Shown here: positions 35,482-44,155 of the stretch, in pieces
Layout of the letters: every line of letters begins with the position of its first letter
Position numbering within the stretch: the stretch's first letter is position 1
Assembly: GCA_963790415.1 (NCBI GenBank)
Contig: CAWBOK010000003.1
Span: 496,001 to 560,000, forward strand
DNA: 64,000 bases
DNA from: JAJZQZ01 sp963790415
GTDB taxonomy: Bacteria; Actinomycetota; Thermoleophilia; RBG-16-64-13
Direction of reading: 5' to 3'
Notes under the pieces: generated by a model
Told to the model about the DNA's origin: nothing
What the model saw: the letters and a program-made list of their open reading frames with translations, nothing else
The model's database searches: none
Program-made: the position numbers and the translations under genes

Positions 35482-36438
35482 ATGACGATGCTCGAGTTCT
35501 ACAGCCCCGGGAGCGTCGAGGATGCGGTAGGCATCCTTGCCCGGTGGAGCGAGACGGCCATGGCGGTAGCGGGAGCCACCGATCTGTGGGTGAACATCAA
35601 ATCCGGGAAAGCGCAGCCGCAGGCCTTGGTGTCGCTCCGGGGCATCGGCGCGCTCCGGGGGATCGCCTACGAGGGCGGCGGAACCGTTGCCGGGGCCTCC
35701 GACGGCGGTGCGGGTGGCGGCGCGGGTAATGGTGGCGGCGCCGTGGCGGCGCGCGGCGCCCTGACCATCGGGGCGGCGACGCCGCACGCCGACATCGAGG
35801 ACTCGGCCTGGGTGGCGGCGCACTTCGCCGGCCTCCAGCAGGCCTGTGCCGGACTCGGCTCCCGCCAGGTGCGCAACGTGGGCACCTTGGGTGGCAACAT
35901 CTGCAACGCGGCACCGTGCGCCGACTCGGCCACGGGGCTGATGCTCTTCGACGCCTCGGTGGTGCTCGCCGGGCCCGACGGCGTGAGGGAGATGCCGCTG
36001 GCCGACTTCTTCATCGGCCCCGGCCAGACCCGACGCGGTCCGGCCGAGATCCTCACTCAGATCCGCGTGGCCGATCCCGGCCCGCACACCTACTCGGGCT
36101 ACCAGAAGCACACGCGGCGCAAGGGCGTCGAGCTCGCCATGATGTCGGTGGGCGTCAGGATCACCCTGGCCGACGACGGCGTGACCGTGGCCAGAGCGCG
36201 CATCTCGTTGGGCGTCTGCGCGCCGACTCCCACCTGCTCCGCCGACGGCGAGGCCTATCTGGAGGGCAAGCCGCTCACCCGGGAGAACGCGGTGCGGGCG
36301 GCCGAACTGGCCGCCACCGAATCGCGGGTGCGTGACAGTTGGCGGGGCAAGGCCTGGTACCGCCGGGAGATGATCCGGGTGCTGGTGCCGCGGGTGATCG
36401 AGCAATCGGGCGCGTTCGCGGCCGTGGAAGCGAGGTAG
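35482..36438 (+). CDS. Molybdenum hydroxylase, FAD-binding (medium) subunit
   Basis: 318 residues. 'MAVAGATDLWVNIKSGKAQP' and 'RNVGTLGGNICNAAPCADSA' are the two FAD motifs of the CoxM/XdhB family, and the C-terminal CO dehydrogenase flavoprotein domain follows. It carries a Gly/Ala-rich insert at about residues 72-95 (several GGAG-like repeats), unusual for the family. It passes electrons from the iron-sulfur subunit to an acceptor. It starts immediately after the ligase stop. Confidence 0.9.
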   Translation: MTMLEFYSPGSVEDAVGILARWSETAMAVAGATDLWVNIKSGKAQPQALVSLRGIGALRGIAYEGGGTVAGASDGGAGGGAGNGGGAVAARGALTIGAATPHADIEDSAWVAAHFAGLQQACAGLGSRQVRNVGTLGGNICNAAPCADSATGLMLFDASVVLAGPDGVREMPLADFFIGPGQTRRGPAEILTQIRVADPGPHTYSGYQKHTRRKGVELAMMSVGVRITLADDGVTVARARISLGVCAPTPTCSADGEAYLEGKPLTRENAVRAAELAATESRVRDSWRGKAWYRREMIRVLVPRVIEQSGAFAAVEAR

Positions 36439-36444
36439 ACGACG

Positions 36445-37043
36445 ATGGATTTCAATGTGACCAAGACGGGGCTGGTCGATCCCACCGGCGGATCCGTCGA
36501 TGTATGCGGACTCGAATCCGTCGTGCGGCTGACGGTCAACGGCGACAAGGTCGCGGTGCGGGTGGACGCAGAATGGAACTTGCTGCGCCTGCTGCGTGAC
36601 GGTCTGGGCCTGCTCGGCACCAAAGAGGGCTGCGGCGGCGGCGAGTGCGGCGCCTGTACGGTGATCGTCGACGGCCGAGCGGTGAACTCGTGCCTCTTCC
36701 CAGCCATGGCGGCCGACGGCGCTTCAGTTGTGACGGTCGAAGGCCTCGCGGGCGCCGACGGTACCCTGCACCCACTGCAGCGAAGTTCGTGGAGAAGGGT
36801 GCCGTGCAGTGCGGTTTCTGCACCCCGGGCATGCTGATGTCGGCCAAGGCGCTTCTCGACCGTGTCCCCGACCCCACCGAGCGCCAGATCAAGTCGGCCC
36901 TGGCCGGCAATCTCTGCCGCTGCACGGGCTACAACCAGATCGTCGACGCGGTACAGGCCGCGGCCGAGGAGCTGAACACCGACGCCGTCAGCGACGCAGC
37001 CGGCCGGCGAGGCGCCGCGACCGTAGAGGAGGTGACGGCATGA
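36445..37043 (+). CDS. Molybdenum hydroxylase, [2Fe-2S] (small) subunit (one frameshift)
   Basis: 199 residues if one base is restored near 36783. '[20 protein letters not shown]' binds the plant-type cluster, and '[19 protein letters not shown]' with '[20 protein letters not shown]' binds the second. The N-terminus is about 30 residues longer than usual and the C-terminus about 25. The stop overlaps the large-subunit ATG (ATGA). Confidence 0.88.
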
Positions 37044-39506
37044 CGGCTCCGACCGCCACCACCCCCGTGGGCGGCGCCACCAGCGGCGCTGTGCTCGTCG
37101 ACCAGGAGAAGGCACAAAAGGTGCTCGCCGTCATAGGCAAGCCCATCCCCAAGGCCGACGCGGGCGAGAAGGTCATCGGGCGCTCGGAGTTCATCCACGA
37201 CTTCACCCTTCCGGGGATGCTGTTCGGGAAGATCCTCTACTCCACCCGCCCGCACGCGAAGATCGTCTCCATCGACACCACGGACGCCGAGAAGTTCCCC
37301 GGAGTCAAGGCGGTGATGACCGCCCACAACTCGCCGGAGATCCGCTTCGGCCTTCTCAAAGACAACATGGCTCTGAAGAAGGACCGCGTCCGCTCCTACC
37401 GGGACGAGGTGGCGGCCGTCGCGGCCACCACCCCCGAGATCGCCGAAGAAGCCGCTCAAGCTCATCAAGGTGGAGTACGAGGACCTGCCCACGGTCTTCG
37501 ACCCCGAGGAGGCCCTCGCCGAGGGCGCGCCTCTCATCCACGAGAAGAACGCCAAGGGCGAGCCCATCACCGACAACCGCCTGCGTCTGCCCTGGAAGTT
37601 CGCCGCGGGCGACATCGAGGCGGGGGAAGCGGCGTCCGCTCACATCGTCGATGGCTACTTCGAGACCGGCTGGGTCACCCACTGCTGCATGGGCACCGCC
37701 GGCTGCGTGGCCACCTTCGACACCGCGCGAGAACCTGACCATCTACTCCATCACCCAGATCCCGAGCATGGCCAAGGCCGACTTCCAGGAAGCGCTCAAG
37801 GCCATGGGCGTGCGCGGCAAGGTGCGGGTGGTCAACACCACCATCGGGGGCGGCTTCGGCTCGCAAGCTCGACACCTACGCCTTCGAGTACATCGCCATC
37901 CTGCTCGCCCACCGCACGCGGCGGCCGGTGAAGATCCTCTTCGACCGGGAAGAGGAGTTCTTCGCCACCTCGCCCCGGCAACCGGTCCGGGCCAAGATCC
38001 GCCAGGGCTGCGACGCCCAGGGCAAGCTGACCTTCCGCGACATCAGCCTGCATTCTGGACAATGGCGCCTACACCTCCTGGGGAGCGACCACGCCCACGG
38101 TCATGATGATGCCCGCGTCCGGCCTCTACGAGGTGCCGAACGTGCGCTTCAAGGCCACCTGCGTCTACACGAACAACACCTACTCGCAGGCGATGCGCGG
38201 CTACGGCACGCCGCAGCTCACGTTCGCCCTCGAGTCGAACATGGACGAACTCGCCGAGAAGGCGGGCATCGACCCGTACGAGTTCCGCCTGTTGAACGCG
38301 AACCACCCCAACGACCGAGACCCCGCAGGGCTTCAAGGTGACCACCTGCGGCCATATCCCCTGCCTCGAGGTGGTGGCCGACAAGCTCGACTGGGCCGGA
38401 CACCAGGAGGCGAAGGCCGCGGCGGCGGTTGGCGGCGCGGCGGACGGCGGCGGCGCTGGTCGGCGGGCGACGCCACCCCGGTCCCGGGCAAGCCCCACAA
38501 GGTGCGCGGCATGGGTCTCGCCTGCCTGATGCACGTGGGCGGCGGCGCCAAGATCTACAAGTCCGACGGCTGCGGCACCCTCATCAAGGTGGACGACTTC
38601 GGAAACGTCGACGTCTACTCGGGCTCAATGGACATCGGCCAGGGCCTGGACACCATCCTGCGCCAGATCGTGGCCGAGACGCTGGGCACCACCACCGAGA
38701 AGATCAACGTCATCATCGGCGACACCGACGTCTGCCCCTGGGACGTGGGCGTGCACGCGTCGCGCTCCACCTTCATCGCCGGGAACTCCGCCCTGGGCGC
38801 GGCCCAGCAGGTGCGCGACCAGATCCTCACGGTTGCCGCAGGCATCCTGAGCGTCCCCCGGGAGAGTCTCGACCTCTACGGCGGCAAGGTCACCTGCGAC
38901 ATAGACCCCGAGAAGAACACGGCCATCGACAAGATCCTGCGCAAGGCCCACTTCGCCAGCGCGGGCAACACCATGTTCATGGCCGCCCACTTCTACGAGC
39001 CGCCCACCGACTTCATGGGCGGGGACTTCAAGGCCAACTACTCCATGTCCTACACCTGGGGCTGCCACGGCGTGGAGGTGGAGGTGGACACCCAGACCGG
39101 CCAGGTGGAGATCCTGCGCTACATCGCCGCCCACGAGGTGGGCCGGGCGCTGAACCCGATGCTGGTCAAGGGCCAGATCTACGGGGCGGCGCTGCAGGGC
39201 GTGGGCTATGCGCTCGCCGAGGAGATGATCTACGACCAGGGCAAGTTGCTGAACCCCAACTTCCGCGACTACAAGATGCTGACCGCCATGGACGCACTGC
39301 CCGTGGAGCCCATCATCGTGGAAGACCCCGACCCGGCCGGTCCCTACGGCGCCAAGGGCATCGGCGAGCCCGGCCTGGTCCCCACCGCACCCGCCATCGC
39401 CAACGCCATCTACGACGCGGTGGGCATCCGCATGACCAAGCTGCCCATCAAGTCGGAAGAGGTGCTGGCGGCCATCTTTGCGAAGCAGGGGAGGGCGGTG
39501 GAGTAG
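37040..39506 (+). CDS. Molybdenum hydroxylase, molybdopterin-binding (large) subunit (frameshifted)
   Basis: About 820 residues after joining breaks near 37453, 37729, 37866, 38056 and 38319 (all +1) and 38460 (missing base). 'RVVNTTIGGGFGSKLDTYAF' and 'YSQAMRGYGTPQLTFALESN' are Moco-binding motifs. 'DPAGPYGAKGIGEPGLVPTA' contains the active-site Glu. It groups with xanthine dehydrogenase, nicotinate and 4-hydroxybenzoyl-CoA-type enzymes, not with CO dehydrogenase, which has a Cys motif instead of AMRGYG. XdhC and YqeB encoded upstream suggest a sulfurated, perhaps selenium-bearing, cofactor. It is the last gene before a strong terminator. Confidence 0.88.
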
Positions 39507-39537
39507 ACCCGCCCAGGCACAGTCGGTTTCGATTTGC

Positions 39538-39571
39538 GGCCACCCGGGCCTAGGCCCGGGTGGCCTTTCTT
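39538..39571 (+). terminator. Rho-independent terminator of the catabolic operon
   Basis: GGCCACCCGGGCC and GGCCCGGGTGGCC form a perfect 13-base-pair stem with a 2-base loop, followed by TTTCTT. It lies 31 bases after the large-subunit stop and marks the right end of the catabolic operon and the edge of the cassette region. Confidence 0.92.
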
Positions 39572-39656
39572 GTCGCGGGTGGTAGTGTTGTGCAGACAGC
39601 TTTCCGCCGGGCGTGGAGTTCGGCAGCCTGCCGACTGGGACCTCCAGGCGTCCTTC

Positions 39657-39887
39657 ATGGACGCGAAGCACCCGGACATGGAGCCCGAGCCCGTGGAGTC
39701 CCTGCGCATCGCTGCGCTGCGCAGGCTTCAGCAGAGCGCGTCACGCTGCCTATTCGAGGTTACGCTCGACATCACCGTGAAGGGACGGGGAGTCAGCATG
39801 AGCAGTGGCCGCTACCTCTGGAGCTATGAGCTCACCACGAACGAGGGTGAAGAGTCGTGGCTGATCAACAACTACGGTGCTGGATAG
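39657..39887 (+). CDS. Small hypothetical protein, first gene before attC
   Basis: 76 residues from ATG 39657, unknown family; ends 'RYLWSYELTTNEGEESWLIN' followed by 'NYGAG'. The C-terminal half reads like two beta strands of a real fold, and the stop lies three bases before attC 1, as in a cassette gene. It has no clear ribosome site and may be the end of a longer, truncated gene. Confidence 0.4.
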   Translation: MDAKHPDMEPEPVESLRIAALRRLQQSASRCLFEVTLDITVKGRGVSMSSGRYLWSYELTTNEGEESWLINNYGAG

Positions 39888-39890
39888 TCG

Positions 39891-39953
39891 GTCTAACATG
39901 CACACGCGGACGGACAGCGCTTTGTACTGCCGCTGATGTGCGACTCGTTGGGC
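39891..39953 (+). other. Integron attC recombination site 1
   Basis: Begins GTCTAAC (RYYYAAC box) and ends GTTGGGC (GTTRRRY box), 63 bases apart outside to outside. The inner arms GCACA and TGTGC pair. The central CGGACAG pairs with CTGCCG, leaving one bulged A, the extrahelical base that integrases recognise. It lies between a small gene and arr, exactly at a cassette boundary. Confidence 0.85.
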
Positions 39954-39974
39954 ATATTGTCGGGGGCTGTGAAC

Positions 39975-40430
39975 ATGAGCAATCAGGAATGGACACCGGT
40001 CACCTTCGAGCACTGCGACCATGTCGAGGGACCCTTCTACCACGGAACGGAGTCCGCGCTGAAGCTGGGCGATGTGCTTATCCCTGGTTTCGGTTCCAAC
40101 TTCCAGGAGGGCAGGGTCTCTAACAACATCTACTTCACCGCGCTGGTGGACACCGCCGCATGGGGAGCGGAGCTGGCGACGGCGTTGGCGGGGAGCGAGG
40201 AACGGGGACATATATACATCGTCGAACCTTTGGGTTCCTTCGAGGATGACCCCAACGTCACCAACAAGAGATTCCCCGGCAATCCTACCGAATCCTACCG
40301 CACCCGGGATTCGCTGCGAGTCGTCGGCGAGGTCGAGGACTGGGAGGGTCACAGCCCCGAGGTGCTTCGGGGGATGCTGGACCATCTGGCACAGCTCCGG
40401 GAGCAGGGTCTGGACGTTATCGAGGACTAG
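39975..40430 (+). CDS. arr: Rifamycin ADP-ribosyltransferase (cassette-borne)
   Basis: 151 residues, full length for Arr. 'QGPFYHGT'-type start reads 'EGPFYHGTESALKLGD', followed by 'GRVSNNIYFTALVDTAAWGA', 'GHIYIVEPLGSFEDDPNVTN' with 'KRFPGNPTESYRT', and 'RVVGEVEDWEG'. Arr uses NAD to ADP-ribosylate the ansa-chain hydroxyl of rifampicin and so gives resistance. The start ATG 39975 lies 22 bases after attC 1; a longer frame would start inside the attC. Similar arr genes are known on integron cassettes in Proteobacteria (arr-2). Confidence 0.93.
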   Translation: MSNQEWTPVTFEHCDHVEGPFYHGTESALKLGDVLIPGFGSNFQEGRVSNNIYFTALVDTAAWGAELATALAGSEERGHIYIVEPLGSFEDDPNVTNKRFPGNPTESYRTRDSLRVVGEVEDWEGHSPEVLRGMLDHLAQLREQGLDVIED

Positions 40431-40548
40431 GAAATCGCGCGTCGGCGAGACCGGGGAAGCGAGGCGCACGTGCGTCTGCTGATGCGCTGGACGTCAGGCC
40501 GGATGGATCGATGCGCAGATTCGCGCACGATGGAAGGCAGAGTGCTGC

Positions 40549-41613
40549 ATGACTAGTGAGGTCGCTCGGCTGCGGCTGACGAACCAACAGGTCACTGTCC
40601 ACACGTGCGCGAGTACACAGGACGTGGTGGTGGCGTTCGGGGCGATGCAGGCTCAGGAGTACCGCAGCGCGCTCTGGGCAGTCGGCCTGCGGTTGGCCAA
40701 CGCGTCCGAAAGGGATATCGAGCAGGCCCTGGCATCTGCCACGATCGTACGAACATGGGCCTTGCGAGGAACCCTCCATCTCGTAGCTGCGCAAGATGTC
40801 CGGTGGATGCTAGAGCTTGTGGCACCCGGAGCCATCATCGGAAGCGCCGGACGGCGGCGTCAACTGGGAATTGACGACCTCGCCCTGAAAACCAGCCGCA
40901 GTGTGCTTACGCAAGCACTATCTGATGGGAGCAGGCTGACGCGCGAAGAAGCGCTCGTTCTCCTGGAGCGCGCGGACATCAAGACGACCGGCCAGCGCGG
41001 CATCCACATCCTGAGGCACCTATCACTTGAGGGCCTTCTCGTTCAGACAGCATTCACAGGAAGGCAAACGACATTCGCGCTGCTCAATGCACTGATTCCC
41101 GAAGCGAGGCCCTTGTCGCGCGAAGAGGCACTAGCCGAACTGGCTTGGCGGTACTTCAGCAGCCACGGGCCGGCAACGCTCCGAGACTTCGCCTGGTGGT
41201 CGGGTCTGGGGGTTGCTGACGCGACCGTCGGGATCGAACTGGTCGCCGGTCGGCTGGCATGCGAGAAGATCGGCGAGTCGGCCCACTGGATGCCGATCAC
41301 AGCACCCATTCCCCATACGACCGAGCGCGTCGTGCGCGTCCTTCCCGGCTTCGACGAGTACATACTGGGCTACGGAGATCGCCGCAGCGCATTGGACGAT
41401 GTCGCATCCGCGCGGGTCATACGGGGCGGAATGTTCCGCCCCGCCATCGTGGTCGATGGTCGCGCCGTAGGCATCTGGCGGCCCGGCAGCAGAACTAGGC
41501 CTTCGACTGTCATGGAGATGTTCTCGTCACTCGACCCCGCGACATCCCGAGCTCTTGACGCAGCACTGGGTGACTACGGTGCCTTTCTGGACGGGGCGCC
41601 GGCATCGGTCTAA
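40549..41613 (+). CDS. Winged-helix DNA-binding protein (AlkZ/HTH_42 family), cassette-borne
   Basis: 354 residues. 'HTCASTQDVVVAFGAMQAQE' and 'ATIVRTWALRGTLHLVAAQD' match the HTH_42 family, whose AlkZ/YcaQ members are DNA glycosylases that unhook crosslinks and give resistance to antibiotics such as azinomycin. The family Q-x-Q catalytic region would be 'MQAQEY' (about residues 34-39). The stop codon TAA lies inside the RYYYAAC box of attC 2, a typical cassette arrangement. I see no clear attC between arr and this gene (40431-40548). Confidence 0.8.
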   Translation: MTSEVARLRLTNQQVTVHTCASTQDVVVAFGAMQAQEYRSALWAVGLRLANASERDIEQALASATIVRTWALRGTLHLVAAQDVRWMLELVAPGAIIGSAGRRRQLGIDDLALKTSRSVLTQALSDGSRLTREEALVLLERADIKTTGQRGIHILRHLSLEGLLVQTAFTGRQTTFALLNALIPEARPLSREEALAELAWRYFSSHGPATLRDFAWWSGLGVADATVGIELVAGRLACEKIGESAHWMPITAPIPHTTERVVRVLPGFDEYILGYGDRRSALDDVASARVIRGGMFRPAIVVDGRAVGIWRPGSRTRPSTVMEMFSSLDPATSRALDAALGDYGAFLDGAPASV

Positions 41614-41671
41614 CGCGCGCATCAAGACGGACAACGCTCCGCGTTGCCGATTATGCGCAACAACGTTAGGC
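41608..41671 (+). other. Integron attC recombination site 2
   Basis: GTCTAAC at 41608-41614 and GTTAGGC at 41665-41671 are the outer boxes. GCGCAT at 41617-41622 pairs with ATGCGC inside. The core CGGACAACGC pairs with GCGTTGCCG around TCC, leaving one bulged A. This is a very good attC, 64 bases long, between the AlkZ-like and VOC genes. Confidence 0.92.
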
Positions 41672-41710
41672 TGATCGCGGGCGTCATCGACAACTGGAGA
41701 CGAATGAGTC

Positions 41711-42055
41711 ATGCAGATCCACTATCTCGAAATCGTGACCAGGGAGGTCGACGCGGTGTGCGCCGCGTACGACGTAGCGAACGGCGTGCAGTTCGGCGAG
41801 CCGGACGCCGGGCTCGGCAACGCGCGGACGGCGGCGATGCCTGGAGGCGGGCTGGTGGGGGTGCGGGCGCCCATGCGCGAGTCAGAGGAGCCGGTGGTGC
41901 GGCCCTACTGGCTCGTGGACGACATCGAAGCGGCCGTCGCCGCGGCGGTCGAGGCCGGCGGCGAGGTCGCCCACCCGCCAATGGAGATCCCTGGTCACGG
42001 CACGTTTGCCATCTACATCCAGGGCGGCATCCAGCACGGGTTCTGGCAGCTTTAG
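41711..42055 (+). CDS. VOC (glyoxalase/bleomycin-resistance) family protein, cassette-borne
   Basis: 114 residues. 'QIHYLEIVTREVDAVCAAYD' opens a vicinal-oxygen-chelate fold, 'PYWLVDDIEAAVAAAVEAGG' and 'EIPGHGTFAIYIQGGIQHGF' complete it. Such proteins bind metals or drugs; the substrate is unknown. It lies 39 bases after attC 2. No third attC is recognisable after it, though the 42060-42180 stretch contains CCTAGC and GTTATTC boxes that may be a decayed site. Confidence 0.82.
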   Translation: MQIHYLEIVTREVDAVCAAYDVANGVQFGEPDAGLGNARTAAMPGGGLVGVRAPMRESEEPVVRPYWLVDDIEAAVAAAVEAGGEVAHPPMEIPGHGTFAIYIQGGIQHGFWQL

Positions 42056-42193
42056 GCTCGTGACGGCCCGTGAAGGCGCCGGCCTAGCAAGCACAGCAGA
42101 CAAGCCGCTGACTCACGCTTGCCCATCGCGCCCTGCCGGCGAAGCCGTTATTCCTCAACGGCCTGCTAGCACTCTTTCTTGAGCCGGCCGACG

Positions 42194-42658
42194 CTAGTAT
42201 TCGCCCTTGATCACAAAGTACGAGCCGCGGATCGTTCCGGCCAGTTTGGACTTCTGCCTGGCGAACTTGAATCTGCCTTCTAACTCGCTCGGCACTTCCA
42301 TCCCGTCCGAAAGCTTGAATCCGACAGCTCGCTTCTTGGGGTCATCAATCGCATACATGACGTTGACCGAAAGTCCGTTCTCATAGAACACGTAGGCGAT
42401 TTTGAGATTCTCCACCTGAAAACGTGACGTCTCCAGAGGCGTAGCAGCAAACTCAATGTCACGTTCATCCTTCAGGATTCGGTTCACGTAATCTAGCGTG
42501 TCCTGGCTTTCGCCGGCTGCCGCAACAGTGAACTCATGCTTGTACTTGTTCATGAAGTACCGAGCTTCGTTGGCCCGTAGGCCGGCAAGCGCGCCTGCGA
42601 CAGGCGAAGACTCAAGACCAGCCACAGACACGTTCTCAAAATCGACGATCTTGGACAT
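42194..42658 (-). CDS. Hypothetical protein of unknown family
   Basis: 154 residues, opposite to the cassettes and visibly lower in G+C than its neighbours, so probably acquired. It has mixed alpha and beta content ('ETSRFQVENLKIAYVFYENG' as strands) and a basic C-terminal strand pair; no signal peptide, membrane segment or known motif. A GAGAGAAGG site precedes ATG 42658. It may be a further cassette-like passenger. Confidence 0.6.
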   Translation of the reverse strand: MSKIVDFENVSVAGLESSPVAGALAGLRANEARYFMNKYKHEFTVAAAGESQDTLDYVNRILKDERDIEFAATPLETSRFQVENLKIAYVFYENGLSVNVMYAIDDPKKRAVGFKLSDGMEVPSELEGRFKFARQKSKLAGTIRGSYFVIKGEY

Positions 42659-42963
42659 CAGACGCCCGCCTTCTCTCGAATCCTTGCGAACTAAGATTCA
42701 ATCTACCCATGTTCAACTGATGGGGAACCGGCCGGCCCCTCCGACAGCCAGTAGTCTGCCCCACCCGACTCGTGGGCGTCGAACACGCGCAACACGTTCG
42801 AGCAACAGAACAACCTCCTGCGACCGTGGTCCGCGTTCCGGCGTCAGGCGTATCATTGAGTCAACAGCGAGATGACGGTGGCGTGAGTTGCTGTGACTAT
42901 CGATGGACTCAAGCGCGAAGCGCTCATGCCCGACTGCTCGGCCGATGGATGGGAGTTCTCGTA
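42659..42963. other. Intergenic stretch, nothing recognised
   Basis: This 305-base gap separates divergent genes. I see no attC boxes, no strong promoter and no gene with family resemblance. Confidence 0.4.
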
Positions 42964-43377
42964 GTGCCGGTTCCTGAGATCCGCACCGAGCGCCTGACGC
43001 TCGGCTCGCTCAACCCCAGTGACGCGCAAGCGCTCTACGAGTACCGCTCCGATCCCGAGGTCGCCCGCTACCAGACCTGGCAACCCGGTTCGGTCGAGGA
43101 CGCGCGCGTGTTCATTGACGACGTGCAGGGCGTCGCCTTCGACACCCCTGGCACATGGGTCCAGCTGGCGATTCGGCAACAGAGCAATGCGCGGCTCGTT
43201 GTCGCATCCGTGGACCCACGCAACAGACCCTCGACGGCGTTGCTGCGACGTGTCGGAATGCGGCAGGAGGCGCACTTCCACGAGAGCCTGTGGTTCAAGG
43301 GAGAGTGGGCCGATGACCTCGTGTTCGCCATCCTGCGCTCGGAATGGAACTCGGGTCGAAAGGAGGCGGCGACCTCG
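42964..43377 (+). pseudogene. GNAT acetyltransferase with deleted core
   Basis: The start 'EIRTERLTLGSLNPSDAQAL' with 'SDPEVARYQTW' is the N-terminus of RimJ/RimL-type acetyltransferases. After 'QQSNARLV' it jumps to 'VASVDPRNRPSTALLRRVGM', the C-terminal third. The central strands with the acetyl-CoA loop (R/Q-x-x-G-x-G/A), about 40 residues, are missing, so the enzyme cannot bind its cofactor. The frame then runs without a stop into the iron-sulfur gene. Confidence 0.72.
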
Positions 43378-44148
43378 ATGCGACCGCCGATCCCGTGTGA
43401 CGCACCGCCGGACACGCTCGCGGCGTTCCTGGCGGACGCGGGCGTCGCCCAGTGGGGCGTGGCCGCCGTGCCGTCGCCGCCCTGGCGCTACGCGCCGGGC
43501 CTGCCATATGCAATCTCGCTGGCCTGGCGCATCGATCCCGCCGTCATCGATGAGGTGGAGCACGGCCCCACCGCGGCCTACCTGGCCGAGTACCATCGCA
43601 TCAATCGGCTGCTGCTCGAGACTTCGCAGGGGCTCGCGGCGTTGCTGCGGGAGCACGGCGGTCGGGCCGAGCCGATCCAGCCCCGCGGGAGCCCCGATCC
43701 GACGGTGACCGACTGGTCCGATGCCCGCGTCTTCGCGCACAAGACGGCGGCCACCCAGGCGGGACTGGGGTGGATCGGGAAGACCGCCCTCTTCGTCTCG
43801 ACTGCTCTGGGGCCGTGCGTCCGCCTGGCCACCGTGTTCACCGACGTGGAACTGCCGGTCGGGACGCCGGTGACAGGTGGGCGCTGCGGCTCCTGCACGC
43901 GCTGCGTCGAAGCCTGCCCGGCAGGCGCGGGCCGCGACGTATGCTGGACTGCCGGGATGCCACGCGACGCGCTCCTGGACTTCCACGCCTGCGAGCGTCA
44001 GAACGCCTCTAACATCGGCATGGTGGGCGATATCTGCGGCATCTGCGTGGCCGTCTGTCCGCGGGGCGTTCACCATCCCGGTCGCCTGCATGCGCGCGTA
44101 CATGATCGTGGGGCCGCCGAACGAGAAGCGGCGAAGGCCGCGGAGTAG
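43378..44148 (+). CDS. QueG-like [4Fe-4S] reductase with foreign tail
   Basis: I place the start at ATG 43378 because AGGAGG lies 11 bases upstream. 'FAHKTAATQAGLGWIGKTAL' and 'CGSCTRCVEACPAGA' with 'GDICGICVAVCPRG' match the epoxyqueuosine reductase family and its two ferredoxin clusters. After 'CPRG' (about 44064) the sequence is antisense to a piece of a tag gene, so the last 28 residues are an artefact of a junction and the native C-terminus is lost. It may retain cluster binding. Family members outside queuosine synthesis exist, so function is open. Confidence 0.7.
   Translation: MRPPIPCDAPPDTLAAFLADAGVAQWGVAAVPSPPWRYAPGLPYAISLAWRIDPAVIDEVEHGPTAAYLAEYHRINRLLLETSQGLAALLREHGGRAEPIQPRGSPDPTVTDWSDARVFAHKTAATQAGLGWIGKTALFVSTALGPCVRLATVFTDVELPVGTPVTGGRCGSCTRCVEACPAGAGRDVCWTAGMPRDALLDFHACERQNASNIGMVGDICGICVAVCPRGVHHPGRLHARVHDRGAAEREAAKAAE
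44065..44145 (-). pseudogene. Fragment of a DNA-3-methyladenine glycosylase I (tag) gene
   Basis: Read on the minus strand this piece encodes 'LRRFSFGGPTIMYARMQATG' then 'MVNA', the C-terminal 'F-x-F-V-G-x-T-I-x-Y-x-x-M-Q-A-x-G-x-V-N' signature of Tag. It is a short fragment only, different in sequence from the complete tag gene at 55804. It overlaps the end of the QueG-like frame on the other strand and marks a deletion or rearrangement junction. Confidence 0.75.
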
Positions 44149-44155
44149 CGGGCGG

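Noticed and set aside
35482..39506. Aerobic CO dehydrogenase (coxMSL)
   Set aside because: The gene order fits, but the large subunit has AMRGYG instead of the Cys-containing active-site loop of CO dehydrogenase.
39936..39974. Upstream start for arr
   Set aside because: It lies inside attC 1; the conserved protein begins at ATG 39975.
42060..42190. Decayed attC after the VOC gene
   Set aside because: CCTAGC and GTTATTC boxes do not fit the consensus and the arms do not pair well; too weak to annotate as a site.
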